From: Armigeres subalbatus
Taxonomy: Eukaryota; Arthropoda; Insecta; Diptera; Culicidae
Direction of reading: 5' to 3'
Assembly (NCBI RefSeq): GCF_024139115.2
Contig: NC_085141.1
Span: 135,531,822 to 135,595,821, forward strand
Length of the DNA: 64,000 bases
Position numbers and translations under genes: made by a program. Below, one piece after another: positions 35,547 through 48,560 of this stretch. How positions within the stretch are numbered: the first letter of the stretch is position 1; each line of letters opens with the position of its first letter. A model generated the notes under the pieces. It had not been told where the DNA came from, did not search any database, and worked only from the letters and a program-made list of their open reading frames with translations.

Positions 35547-36591
35547 CACTCTAAAAAATCATCACGTGATATTCACGTGAAAAATCACGTAACTCGTTTG
35601 TCTTGAACAAACGACGATTGTTACGTGACGTTAGTAATGCTCACCTGAAATTCACGTAACTTTTACTAAAAATTTTGGCGAATATGACTGTATACCCACG
35701 TAAACAATTTAAGTGAGATTGTGTTAGTGTGATTGCAGCTTTGCGTAAGACCTGCATTGTAAACAAGAATGATTGATACATAACATAAACATAATGAGGC
35801 TTCGCGGAGGTAAGTGATATTTCAGGTGCATCTAGGAGGATATTTTCCGTGCCTGCATTTTTTCTCCTTGAAAAAAAAATCAACTGAGGTTGGATAAAAT
35901 TTATTAGATTCGTTGAAAAATGATGTGGAAGAAAAGGAAGCTGCATGGAAGTCTAGAGCTACAGTTTTCCGGTTGCGTTAGTATAAAATTTGTAGTCTTT
36001 GTTCAACTACTTTTTGGTTAATTACAGTGGCAATATTAGCAATTTTCGAGCAAGTAACTGGTTTTAAAATTCTCAGCGATTCTCATTGACATCATTTCTC
36101 AACAAATCTGATAAATTCCATTCAACATCCGCCGACAACTTTTTTTTTCTTCAACAGTGTTTCTGCGGTAACTCCAAAGCGCAATAACCAAATGACGGCA
36201 TTTCAATGTATCAATGCATCAACAACGCGAAAAAGATTCCCTTTTATGGGCAGTCCCTGTTCGTTTTTGCATTCATTCCAAAATCACTATATTGTAATAC
36301 ATTTCAAAACATGTAGTGGTTACCTGCTGTCTTGTAGCTTTCATTAAAATTTCACGTAACCAGTACGTACAAATCACGTCAGGTTCACCTGATCAAACAC
36401 GCAACTACTTTCAATCTTCACGTCATTAGTACTGGAAGATCCAGTCAGAGTCACCGGATAAATCACGTAACTCAAGGAAACTAAAATTTGTTCAGGTTAC
36501 TTGTCATTCAGGTCACTCTTACGTGAAAAGTATGGTGGATGAGAACCACATTTGTTTTCAGGTAAATATGACGTGAAGATTTTTCAGAGTG
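35547..36591. mobile_element. TIR element with CACTCT ends (1045 bp)
   Basis: Left CACTCTAAAAAATCATCACG and right end (complement CACTCTGAAAAATCTTCACG) form TIRs flanked by TA (35545-35546, 36592-36593). TCACGTAAC-type motifs recur near both ends. No coding region is seen. The ends resemble those of 48998-50621. Confidence 0.7.
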
Positions 36592-36958
36592 TAGTCCAGC
36601 TCTTTACTCGTTATTAAATGCTCTTGAACATTTAGTTTGTTATATTTGAAATAAATAAACATTATCTCAAACCTCGTAGTTCAGTCTACGAATATATAAA
36701 AAATGCGACCATCAATCTGTAAAGGCAAAGAATTAATTTATTTTGAAGATAATTGCTTTTTTTTTGGTAACTGAATAAATGACCATATCTTAAATTCATG
36801 ATTAAAAATTCACGAATGGTTTGTAATGATCTATAACAGGAAATCTTCTAGGTGGGACATTAACACTCGAGCACACAAGCTGTTGTATTTTGAACAACAT
36901 GAACCAAAAAACATAGCTCGCTATACATAGCATGAACAAGCCCGCATGAACGTTTCAT

Positions 36959-37131
36959 AGTCATACACTTATGACGTAGGCACTTATGCAGTACTATTAT
37001 TTTCTTACGATCCATATAAATAAAAAAGAATGTGTGAAAAAAATCTCACATGGAGGGAGGGGCTTTGAAAAACACAGAAAAAATGCTTACGTAATTAGTG
37101 TACGGCCCCCACAACAGTGCCCGTGCAGAAA
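36959..37131. mobile_element. Degraded MITE related to 56660-56823
   Basis: It shares ACACTTATGACGTA, CATATAAATAAA, CATGGAGGGAGG and TGCTTACGTAATTAGTGTACG-type segments with the intact copy at 56660-56823. The left end is decayed. Confidence 0.65.
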
Positions 37132-37690
37132 ATTTAATACTCCACCCAAAATAACGTGCAGTAATTCCAATCAATCATAAATTTATCGAAAAATGTTCCC
37201 TGATTGCCCCCAATATAGGTTATACGCCTGAAGAAAATTCCGTATTTCTCTTATAAATAAAGTATTGCAGTTAAAAAAAGTCCACCAGGCAATTGCTACA
37301 AACGGTGTACCAGTCAAAATCCACTGAAGTCGATATTTACCCGAACGATTGTACTGCGTAAGTCAAAACTGCAAATAATAACAAAAAATGCGTAAAAACG
37401 ACAAATTCGTTTACACGTATCCTCCAATATTTTCAAAAACCGCGTGAGCAAATATAAATCCAAAACCAACTTGGAAAGCGCGAAAATTCCATAACCCGCG
37501 TAAAAAGCGAGCAAACTTGCGTCGCGTTAAGTGGCTCAGCTCAATAAATTTCTTATTTCTCTTATTTCTTATTTCTCAACAGAAAATCTGTCAAGAGAAC
37601 AAAGAAATGATTAATTATAAAGTGCTCTTTTCGGTATGATATTTTAAATCTGTCCGCTGCTATTGCTGCTCCACGAGAAGACAACCAGAA
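37132..37690. other. Unassigned interior of the 3.3-kb hAT-like element
   Basis: AT-rich sequence without supported ORF, RNA gene or repeat boundary. Confidence 0.4.
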
Positions 37691-37953
37691 GATGCGACAT
37701 AACTTACTTTCGGGACCAATGTTGTGTCGTGCACAGAGCCGAAAGTGTACGCCTTGTCACACTTTTGTCACAGATGTGTGCAGTACACGACATACAACAA
37801 AAGCAAATTGTCGCGATAGGAAAAAGTTGTCAGCTGGTCGTGGGGATCCAGTCGTGCGACGGAAAACTGAAAGTTGACAAGTATTTTTTGACTGACCATG
37901 TTTTTATGTATTTTGTCAGGTGTCACTGACAAACGCGACAATTCCCAGGCCTG

Positions 37954-38381
37954 GATTCGATTATAAAATGATCCACTTCCGTAGGACTTTAAACGTCGCG
38001 AAGGGTTTTTACACCCCGACTGGAAGGAGCAAATCGTGTGATCGCGCCTGGGAGGAGAAGACTAGCCACAAGGACGATGTGAAATATGATGAACTGTCGA
38101 TTTTCTCTACCAGCGAGTGCGTTCACCCAATTCCGTCGGGCTAGACAGTCATCAATCAGCCTCGTCGAAGGTGGCCGGTGTTAATCGTAGGAATATATCG
38201 ACATTGTTGTTTCATAAGGGCGAAAATCGCAAACGTGAACATTGACTTCTTCTGCTAATTTCAGGAAGATTAAAGACTTCTGGCGATATTTTCCACTTCC
38301 GTTTGATAGGAGTGCCATCAGTTCCAAGTGGTTGTTAGCTGGGAGCGGTCCTAGTTGTTGAGAAATTTGCAGGAAAAAGCA
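37954..38381. other. pcx: pcx intron sequence between the hAT-like element and the minisatellite
   Basis: No gene is supported. The open frame 34528-34687 to the left of the element and this stretch were contiguous before the insertion, but no known domain appears. Confidence 0.35.
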
Positions 38382-39222
38382 TTGTTTACGTTTGCGAGTA
38401 TGCATTTGTCCGGGATGAAGCAAAAGAGTAGATGACTCCTTCTTTAAAAGTATGCATTTGCTCGGGATGAAGCAAAAGAGAAGATGACTTCTTTAAAAGT
38501 ACGCATTTTCCCGGAATAGGGCAAACGAGTAGATGACTCATTTTTTAAAAGTACGCATTTGCCCAGAATAATGCAAAAGAGTAGATGACTCCTTCTTTAA
38601 AAGTACGCATTTGCCCGGAATAAGGCAAAAGAGTAGATAACTCCTTCCTTAAAAGCAAGGATGTTATCGATCATTTAGTAATCTGCCTTCGATCATGTAG
38701 TAGTTTGTCAATAACTCATTCTAAAGGCTAAATTTCAAAATGTGTTGTATGGTGGACTTCTAGTGCAAAAGTGTATCTACAACTCTGCCTAACAGTTCGT
38801 TGTTTGAATTTCACTAATAACGGAGATATATCGCTAGTAGCAGTAGCTTAGACTAAATGATTGCATATTTTTTATCATTTAGTATGAGTATAGTAACTAG
38901 CACCGTAACTCCTTTAATAGTGGAATTCGAACATCGACCTGTTAAGAAGAGTTGTAGAAAAACCTTCGCACTAAAATTTCACCATACAATACATTTTATA
39001 ATTAGGCCTCTGGAATGAGTTATTGACAAACTACTAAATGATCGAATGCAGATTACTAAATGATCGATAACATCCTTGCTTAAAAGTTCGCATTTTCCCG
39101 GAATGAAGCCAAAAGAGTAGATGACTCCTTCTTTCAAAGTACGCATTTGCCCGGGATGAAGCAAAAGAGTAGATGACTCCTTTGAAAGTACGCATTTACC
39201 CGGAATAAGGCAAAAGAAATAT
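38382..39222. repeat. 51-bp minisatellite, split by a MITE
   Basis: Units such as GTACGCATTTGCCCGGAATA followed by GGCAAAAGAGTAGATGACTC recur every 49-52 bp (GAGTAGATGAC near 38426, 38478, 38527, 38578, 38629). The array resumes after the MITE at 39079-39222, and a stray unit lies at 39640-39690. Confidence 0.85.
38656..39078. mobile_element. CAAGGATG hAT-type MITE, copy 2 (423 bp)
   Basis: Same family and TIRs as 27011-27428, with perfect 8-bp target duplication CTTAAAAG (38648-38655, 39079-39086). It inserted into a unit of the 51-bp minisatellite. Confidence 0.93.
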
Positions 39223-39504
39223 GACTTTAAGAATCACACACACACTTTCACTCCAACATTGCTCACAACATGTCGTAGAAACAAAAAATACTGCGGCGCG
39301 CTTTGTAAATTTTTCAAGCGAACAAAGATCATGGGAAAAGTACACGGTCGAACATTTTAAACGTGAAAATGTTATGAAAACTGCCAAAGCATTATTTGGT
39401 CTACTCAGCTCTATTGTATACAAAGGGGATTGTAAGGCCAAAGCCACGAAGCAACTCATAAGCAGGATCAGAAGCAGCACAGCGAACCACGGAACATATG
39501 CCAA
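39196..39504 (-). CDS. Small ORF with signal-peptide-like N-terminus (doubtful)
   Basis: A 102-codon minus-strand frame begins MAYVPWFAVLLLILLMSCFV, a good signal-peptide-like hydrophobic start, followed by a Cys-containing region. Its 3' end runs into the 51-bp minisatellite, no dibasic cleavage or known peptide motif is visible, and no splice sites frame it. It may be a chance ORF within the pcx intron. Confidence 0.2.
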   Translation of the reverse strand: MAYVPWFAVLLLILLMSCFVALALQSPLYTIELSRPNNALAVFITFSRLKCSTVYFSHDLCSLEKFTKRAAVFFVSTTCCEQCWSESVCVILKVIFLLPYSG

Positions 39505-39509
39505 TATTC

Positions 39510-40028
39510 ATTAGTCTAAGTTTGAAGACTATGGACAACTCTTTGTATAACATATATCAGATTGAACTGTACTTCTTTGTATTTTTTATCCCGAGCCATT
39601 TTTTTTAATCCCATCTTTTGGTTGCCACTCGTTAGAAGAAAAAGTAAATCACTCCTTAAAATACGCATATGCCCAGAATAAGGCAATAATACAGATGTAA
39701 ATTGAGCTTCTTCCTAGAGTTTTATAATTCTTTTACTTTTTATGCCAAATGGTCGTTATGCCAAATGGCCCTAAAATCATTAAGACTATTTTTCTTTGTT
39801 ATGCCAAATGGTCTTCATGCCAAATAGCCCCTGGGTATTCAACTCGTTATGCCAAATGGAATTATGCCATTTGGGGTTGCCCCCGATTAACAAATGTCGG
39901 AGTGTGCTCATCGTGGCGGATAATGAATAGGTGGAAAGTACCGCCAAATGAAGTACCTATGATTTATCCATTGCCGAAAATAAAAACATCAATGCAGTTA
40001 TCAGTACAGAGGCCTAGAATCAACTTAC
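39510..40028. repeat. pcx intron end with TTATGCCAAATGG motif cluster
   Basis: Between 39735 and 39870 the motif ATGCCAAATGG (or a near variant) occurs five or more times. The last copies form a short palindrome (AATGGAATTATGCCATTTGG), suggesting one end of an otherwise lost MITE. The rest, up to the pcx donor at 40028, is unremarkable. Confidence 0.55.
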
Positions 40029-41668
<1,640 letters not shown>

Positions 41669-41735
41669 CTATAGCAAACCAAAGGAAGAAAAAACTTTTA
41701 CAATTCATTCAGAAAGATCAGACACCACATTTTAC

Positions 41736-41896
41736 CTTGAGTAGAAATTCACTAATCTTACGATACAGTATCGACACGAAGAAGTAATCGACGAGGAAAG
41801 TCTCACTGGATAGCTTATAGTCTATCCGGAAAAATAGTACGGTGAAAATCAGAATGATGTACTGGCTGCCGATATCGGAGTACGCGTTTCGAACAC
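41736..41896 (-). CDS. pcx: Pecanex exon after the 87-nt intron
   Basis: It encodes VRNAYSDIGSQYIILIFTVL then FFRIDYKLSSETFLVDYFF and ILYRKISEFLLK, a pair of membrane-associated segments. Its start is set by the acceptor CTTGATAG at 41897, because family members have no counterpart of the 29 residues encoded by 41897-41983. The donor AAG|GTAAAA follows 41736. The exon length (161 nt) fits phase 1 in and phase 0 out. Confidence 0.88.
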
Positions 41897-41983
41897 CTAT
41901 CAAGAAAAAAAATGTAGGTAAAAATGGAAAAATAGATGTTAATGCATCGAATTGCGGTAAATTGTTTCCGATCAGTAACTTAC
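41897..41983 (-). other. pcx: 87-nt pcx intron without stop codons
   Basis: Begins GTAAGT after AAAT and ends TTTTTTTTCTTGATAG on the minus strand. It is a multiple of three and has no stop, so a plain ORF scan reads through it and adds 29 residues (KLLIGNN...FFFLIG) that I know from no other Pecanex. Confidence 0.8.
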
Positions 41984-44900
41984 ATTTCAATCCACAAACG
42001 ACAACCAGCGTTGTTCCCATGGTGAGGCCAAATTTGTCTGCTATCGCACCGGAATCGGCCGTTAGTGCACTCAGGAAAATCAATGGATACAGAATGTTTC
42101 GCTCGAAGAAGCACAGAGCCACATACATCGTTTCGAACCACATGATTTTCGAAAGATTCTGTACCTCAAACTGACCAAACTCTTTTGCCTTCAAGATCGG
42201 CTTCGCAATGCACAGCCACGGTAGATGTTTTCTCAACTGGGGAACGATGTAATGAATCATAAAACCGAGTATGCATGCGCCGGTATGGAGAACATAGTTG
42301 ATGTCCGGTTGCAGAACCGTAAATACCGTACTGCAATGCAGACTGAAGATGATGAGCGATAGTGCAACGCAGACAACTGCATCGTTCTTCAGCCTAGCAG
42401 TAACAGTGGCCTGCAGCTTTTTCGGTAGAGGATCGTCCAGCTCCTTAGTCGATTCCCGATTCGCTTCCTCATCGAGGTCCTTGTTTATCTCGTCGCTCGA
42501 TCTCAGATGATCATTGTCCATCTTGTTTTCTTCTGAGTCATTTGACATCTTGGAATCCTCCTTACTATTATCATCGTACTCGGGATGAATGATAAGGCTG
42601 GATTTAATTACGGCCCAGATGTAGGTGAAATCGCTGGAACAGCGCGAGAGGTGGTACGAGACGGTGATGAGAAATGCGCAAAACATGGAAAATAGTACGT
42701 GCTGGGTTCCCGTCTCGGAAAGCCCACCGAACGCTGGTCCAAACAGCAGGGTGCAGGCCAGAATTGAGCGTATCACTGAGAGAAACGAAGACAGAAGACT
42801 ACACGACGCATTGCAACCGAATATGTGCATATCAATTTGTTCCAGGAAATACATGGCAAACGTGTTAACCTGCGGGAACAATCCCAAGCTGAACAGGAAC
42901 GGAAACAATAATATTACAACGGAGAGAATGCTTTGTATGCACTGCAATGATTCGATTATCGATATGTGAAAGCCGAAAAGAGTCACTCTGTCCATCACGG
43001 ATTCCGGATTCAGTTGATACTCTCGTAGCATATGGTGGGCGCCCAAAAGAAGCGAAGAACACAGGCAAAAATAAATAGGTCTCGAGTAGGTTACAGTCTT
43101 GTTGAAGCCATGGATCGGTGATGCAGCATCCGGTTGAACACTCTTCAGAAGCGAATACTGACTTCCGGCAATCACGAAGCAGAATATGAATGCGTACAGA
43201 TCTTCGTAGAACTTCAGGTACAACACCGTCGAGCCGAGCAACGAAACAAAAGTGCAGAGTATAATGGCCAGCGCCACCTGAAAGCAATTTGTGTCCCGAT
43301 CAAATAATGCCAAAAGCTGCAATCGGTTCATTGAAATACTCAGTTCTTTGAAACATAAAAAATTAATCGGAAATTTATAATATCTCTTAGGCCGTATTTG
43401 AGCTTCGCCGAATATTGATCTTGGTACAACATCGATCGCACTTTGTGCACTGGACAAACTGTACTCCGTTGGTGCCATCGCTTTGTCGATTCCGGACGAA
43501 TTGATCGACGTATTGTTATTGTCCCCTGACGACCCAACTCCGGTGCGGTTCATCGCCATACGCTCCTTCAAAACATTCTCTATCGTTGCTCGCTCAATCA
43601 ACTGAACCCATCGTTCTGATTCATCTACAAATAAACTTAAAGGCACCTCAGTTGGATCATGAAAGGTGGAACTTGAACCTCCCACGCTCCGGCTAGACGT
43701 CGTTGGATTATCGATCGAGTCTAAGCAGTAATTACAATTATTGTTATCGTCATCGCGAAACGAGCCGCCGTTGTTGTTTGTACCACTAGAACCGGCGCCA
43801 CTATTCGGTTCCATCGACACGACCGGATGTTTACTCCGGGCCATTCTCAGCCGACATTGTATTTGCCTATAGCTTCTATCTGACCCGTCGAATCTTCTCC
43901 GAAACGACGTAAAGCTAGAAGTTTGCTGCTCTGATAAGGAACTATTGCCCGGCAGATAAATGGGTGGGATGGGAACTTCCGAGCGATAGTTGAGAAATGT
44001 TATCAAAGGAGCAGCTGTTGCATTCTCCGGTATCCGCTCGGCCGATAAACGCTGTGAAAGTGTACGATTGTAGATTTTGCTGCTGGTACTCGGATAGTTC
44101 TCCTCTGCACTCAATCTCCGACTGGTGATTCTACTCGAGCATGTCTTAGGAATCGCTCCCAAATTACGAGTGACTGCCACTGTGCCTTCCGATGATATTG
44201 ACCCACTTTTTTCCCTGTCCAACTCCTTCTTGCTACCATCCTTTTTCTGATGGTCACTATCGTGGATTGAACATCCCTCATCGGGTGCAGTATCATAGCT
44301 GTACTCGAACCACTTCTCCTGACTTTTGATCTGACTCCCACTTGCTGCAACGGCTTCACTCGTATTTCCCGAACTGGATCTTGGAATTTCACTTTTCCCC
44401 AACTTTTCTGCTTTTTCTTTTGTTATTAGCAAATCTTTTGAACTTGCACTTGCCTGTTCCCAATCACTGGACGACGGCCCACCGTTCTCTTCAAAGGTTT
44501 GTTTCGTCGGTGAGTCTTCTATTGTGAGAGTTGATGACTTTTTCATCTTGTCGCTCGACTTGGAGAGCTTTAACTCACCGTCAACGGCACTGGATAATGA
44601 AGGAATAATACATGATGGATTCTTGGCCTCTACAATCACCAGCGGAGCCCGGCTCCGTGGTTCCAACAGTGGTGACCTCGAACCGGCATTGTTTTCCGTG
44701 TCAGAATCAGTAGAATGCAACAGTGCCGGATGATCAGGGTCCGAGTCCGTATCTTGCTCTGGTTCCGCGGAAGCAGGCGTCACCGTGGCCACTCCGGTAG
44801 CTTGAGATGACGCTTGCGAAAGGGAGGCAGGATTCGATTGTTGGGAATGCTGCCTACTTATGCCACTACTGACGTTTCCAGGAAACTGGTGATGATGATG

Positions 44901-46446
44901 ATGATGCCGATGGATATGCGTATGGATTGCACTTTCAATGCGCATTCGCTTGGACGAGTGGGCGCTTTCATCTTCGCTCACTCCACCCCGAAGTCGATCA
45001 ATGGTCGCTTCATCGTCTTCATCTTCTTCTTCGTCATCGTCATCATCGTCATCTTCCTCCTCATCTTCATCATCTTCGTTGTCATCGTCATCATCTCCTT
45101 GTGCATTGTCCGAGTCACTTGGTTCGAATTTCTCAATCTTCTCCGGTAGATTTTTCACCGGCGTGCTTTCATCGGCCTGTTCGGCAATCGGGTATACCGG
45201 CTCATTGTTGGTTGCATTTCCATTCAAAGCCACTCCCAAACCTACCAAGCCAGAAGAACTATCTCCGTTGGATTTCGGAAACAGGTTCAAATGTGGGTTT
45301 CGCGAAAGGCTCTTACTAGGTGGTGGAAGAACTGTATGCTGGGGATTCCGAAGCGTTTGCCCGCCGATAACCTCGACACTGTTCGGGTGAGTTGGTGCCA
45401 GATTAGATATAGAGGAGGGGCTGCATATTTCCAATGCCGCACTTTTGATCCGACGCACAGATGTTAGTGATCTTGGAAGCGGTCGCGCTCCAGCCCCTGC
45501 ATTTGAATTGGCATTGGAATGGCGTCGATTCTTCGCGGAAGAGCTCCCCGCCATTGTCGGAAGCTGTAAAGCCGACATTGTGCTGTTGGAGTCCCTCCTG
45601 ATTGGCGTCGACTGCTGAAGCAGATATATCTTACTCGTTGTTTCTCCAGGAATATTTTCTACGGCTAACTGAACGGCTGATTTTGTATAACTATGATCCA
45701 TATACAAATCTGGATCGAGATTCTGCAACGCCAACATGTGATGGTGATGATGATGATGATGAAACAGTGACGTATTAGACTTATTGTTCTGGTCCTCCGA
45801 GCTCAAATGCCTCTGAAGATGAGCCCCACCGCTGGCCACTTCATCAGCAAACACAATTCCCATGCCGATTTTTTCCGAATCCAACGATATTTGTCGCTGC
45901 AATTGGCTGTTCATGAAACGTTGTTTCCGTTTCGACTTATACTGATGTCTCCGCAATGTGGCACTATTCTTTTCTCCATCTTTTGATGGATCAACACCGA
46001 CAGCCCCTTCCTCTCCGTCCGTCACATCTTTCACATGCCCATTCCCTTGATCGTTCCCTCCCAAATCTAAGGATTTACCCTGGTTTGGGGTGCTGAGCGA
46101 TCGTTTATGAGAATTTACACTTGTGCTACACGCTTCCATCGGATGAGTTTGAACCGAAGACGAATGCGCTACCGATTTCGCACCGACTCCGGCTCCCGTA
46201 CAACTGTGCCCTCCGTCTGCACCATTGCTATCGCTAGACTCGGAACTGTTTTTTCGATGCACGTCCACCTTCAAATCGATTGTACTAGTGACCTGCTCTT
46301 GATAGTCGATCGATATGGCACTGTTTGCGCAGCTGATCTCATCACTGTGCCGTTCGACCGACGTCCTGGAGGACATATCCACGGGAGGTGTTTCCACGAC
46401 TTCCACCGCGCCCATCTCCTGCATTTCTATGCCGGATTCATCCTCC
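41984..46446 (-). CDS. pcx: Pecanex, large exon (variable N-terminal region and multipass membrane domain)
   Basis: Pecanex is a large multipass membrane protein; in Drosophila it is a maternal neurogenic gene needed for Notch signalling and linked to endoplasmic reticulum structure. This 4463-nt exon starts after the acceptor TTTCGTTTCAG (phase 2 join to 46518). The first 1000 or so residues are low-complexity and Ser-rich, with two His runs (45739-45763, 44886-44925) and a long Asp/Glu tract (45004-45100). Conservation starts at RYYKFPINFLCFKEL (about 43390). Hydrophobic membrane segments follow, for example QVALAIILCTFVSLLG, IFCFVIAGSQYSLL, YFCLCSSLLLGAHHML and SVVILLFPFLFSLGLF, with an acidic loop (42450-42590) before further segments ending FGLTMGTTLVVVCGLKC. 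All splice phases agree with neighbouring exons. Confidence 0.95.
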
Positions 46447-46517
46447 CTGAAACGAAAAAAAAAACCAGACCAATAATTACCCGTTATCGTAATCTAACGG
46501 CAATAAACTGCACTCAC

Positions 46518-46687
46518 CCTGATGTCTCCCTTGGAGCCTTTGTCGGTTTCTTTAGGTTTGTGTCGGACATAGTCCGCGCCTTGTCGTACATTCGATGCAG
46601 CGCCACATTGATGAACTTGAACACACTTATAATGATGGCAATCAGTACGCAGTAGAGGCTCCATACTAGTACGGTTGTGGGAAAGTA
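46518..46687 (-). CDS. pcx: Pecanex, second coding exon (N-terminal membrane segment)
   Basis: Acceptor TCATTGCAG before 46687, donor CAGG|GTGAGT after 46518. It encodes YFPTTVLVWSLYCVLIAIII then SVFKFINVALHRMYDKA, matching the second hydrophobic stretch near the Pecanex N-terminus. Phase 0 in, phase 2 out. The preceding exon with the true start codon was not found up to 64000, so the gene extends beyond what I can assign. Confidence 0.9.
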
Positions 46688-46954
46688 CTGCAATGATACA
46701 GAATGGAGAGAAATTTGAAGATTAATTGACATCGTGATTTTTTTTTTTTTAAATTTAAATTTATTTATTACACCAGTGATTTTTTATTATTCTTTTGCTG
46801 TCTCGTCTCGACCATTAATTGTATTTTTTGACGTAGGGCTATGTCTGTATTTTTTTTATGATGGGAATCCCCAGTCAAATAATAAAATATCTATTGGATG
46901 TTTGGTAAATCAATTGATATGCGTTTGTTCATGTTCCTGCGGCACGTTTTTACC
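46688..46954 (-). other. pcx: Start of the first pcx intron
   Basis: T-rich intronic sequence without other signals. Confidence 0.5.
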
Positions 46955-47112
46955 CAAAAAAAATTCATCGGACCAGATTGTCTGCATACCGCATCAAAAA
47001 ACAACGGCAAACGATGCATACATTTTGCAGTCTCCCGCGGAATGGTAGTCCGAAGCACTTTCTTCTCCCGCAAGAATATCCACAAGGCCACATGGAAATC
47101 ACCTAACCAGTG
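46955..47112 (+). mobile_element. RTE-like element copy C, endonuclease fragment
   Basis: The plus-strand frame reads CLHTASKNNGKRCIHFAVSR then GMVVRSTFFSRKNIHKATW, collinear with the endonuclease of copy B. It stops at KSPNQ, exactly where the second part begins at 53070 (QETENQIDHVLIDG). The 5' part of the element is absent. Confidence 0.85.
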
Positions 47113-47458
47113 CAGGGTGACCACTTAAAACGAATGTCAATGATCATATTTTTTTTTATTCTTTATTCTTCACTTTGAGCAGGGAAAAGCCCACTTGAGT
47201 AGAGCAAAATCCCTTTCTCAAACGGGCGCAAAACCTCCTCTTTTTTATATCAACAGAAATTACAATTTCCAACAGATACAATATTTCCTAAGACTATTAC
47301 AATTTTACAATTAAAGAATACTTAATGTCTATCCTGGCTAACTATCTATCAAAGGGTGTTTTTGTTAGAAGCGGGAAATATTCGGCAAAACTTTCTCCGA
47401 ATATTGGGGAGAGAGAGGTGAAAGTCAAATTCAGTAGCACATCGATTGAAGATACGGC

Positions 47459-48560
47459 TCATACTAGTGAATGGCTCGTTATGTCCATAATTTGTACGAC
47501 CACCCTGGAGAAACAAAAAAGAACTGGACCTAAGCTGACGACGGGCGCATTTAGGTTCAAAAGAGAGAGCAAATAGGAGGAATCAATTCTTGATTGTAGA
47601 AGGTCGGAAATAAATAAAGCCCTGGATATATCCCGACGCTCGCTCAACAACTCTAATCTAGAGATGGTCGGGTTTCACATTTTGTAAACCCGAACCCGAC
47701 CTGAACCCGATTTAGAAATTCCTTTCAAACCCGGACCCGACCCGAACCCGGAATGAAAAATCTTATCAAACCCGAACCCGACCCGTACCCGACATTTTTT
47801 GCAGTCTTAAACCCGAGCTGGACCCGAACTATTTTTTGGCGGAAAACTCAAACTAGATATTTCATATTCCTCTTTACACCCAAAAGGGTATAGGCCCAAA
47901 CAACGAACAAGCCTTAAAATTACCAGAAACGAAGAAAAACGAAACGAAAAAATTCAATATTTGATTTCTCAAACTCGTACCCGACCCAGATTGTACATTT
48001 TATCATCTCACAAACCCGTACCCGACCCGAACCCGACATTGTTCTAGTTTTCCAAACCCGAACCCGACCCGTACCCGTCGGGTTCGGGTTCGGGTCGGGT
48101 TTCGGGTTTGAAAACCCGAAACCCGGCCATCTCTATCTAATCCAATGAGCTTGCAGCGGTTATGGTAACTTGGTAGGTTGTTTGGATCATGCCAGTTAAG
48201 ATGCCGTAACGCGAAACGAACAAATTTGCGTTGGATTGCCTCGATACGCAATATACTGTTTTGGTAAAACGGTGCCCAAACAACAGAAGAGAATTCTAGA
48301 ATCGATCTTACCAAGGAACAATACAGTGCTTTCAAACAATGGATATTTTTGAAGTCTTTAGATATGCGGAAAATGGAACCAAGCATCTTAGAAGCTTTGG
48401 CGAATGCGACATGATCGTTGAAAGATAGTTTTGAATCTAATAGTACGTCTAGATCCTTAACAACGCATTCTTTTTTTTTAAGATTCGTTATTCCAATTTT
48501 GTAACAGTAGTCAATCGAGGAGCGTTTGCGCGAGAATGAGATCACTGAACATTTGTCCAC
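47459..48560 (-). mobile_element. Jockey-like non-LTR 3' fragment split by a MITE
   Basis: The minus-strand frame 48560-48143 reads KCSVISFSRKRSSIDYCYKI, VVKDLDVLLDSKLSFNDHV, LGSIFRISKDFKNIHCLKAL, YCSLVRSILEFSSVVWAPFY and IEAIQRKFVRFALRHLNW, a typical Jockey thumb region. It continues after the MITE at 47650-47459 (RRRDISRALFISDLLQSRI). The catalytic FADD part is missing, so it is 5' truncated. Confidence 0.88.
47659..48135. mobile_element. hAT-type MITE rich in GGGTTCGGGTCGGGT (477 bp)
   Basis: TIRs TAGAGATGGTCGGGTTTC and its near complement are flanked by TCTAATC (47652-47658, 48136-48142; 7 of an expected 8 bp). Most of both ends consists of ACCCGAACCCGACCCG-type repeats in inverted orientation. 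It disrupts the Jockey-like frame. Confidence 0.88.

Larger units (their letters stand above)
34688..37953. mobile_element. 3.3-kb hAT-like element carrying other elements
   Basis: Ends CAGGCCTGGGA at 34688 and its complement ending 37953 are flanked by the perfect 8-bp target duplication GATTCGAT (34680-34687, 37954-37961). Subterminal TTGTCG/GACAA motifs are dense at both ends (35200-35420, 37700-37940). No transposase is visible. Inside are a foldback element (34792-35177), a CACTCT-type TIR element (35547-36591) and a degraded MITE (36959-37131). Confidence 0.88.

Noticed and set aside
38382..39222. Regularly spaced 51-bp units that look superficially like a CRISPR array
   Set aside because: The units are contiguous tandem repeats without unique spacers, in an animal nuclear intron; it is a minisatellite.
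44927..45390. Plus-strand ORFs with His-rich and Ser-rich runs
   Set aside because: They are antisense readings of the Asp/Glu and His codon runs in pcx.
47659..48135. Telomere-like or interstitial telomeric repeats (GGGTTC)
   Set aside because: The repeats are inverted within a unit bounded by TIRs and a target duplication, so it is a MITE.
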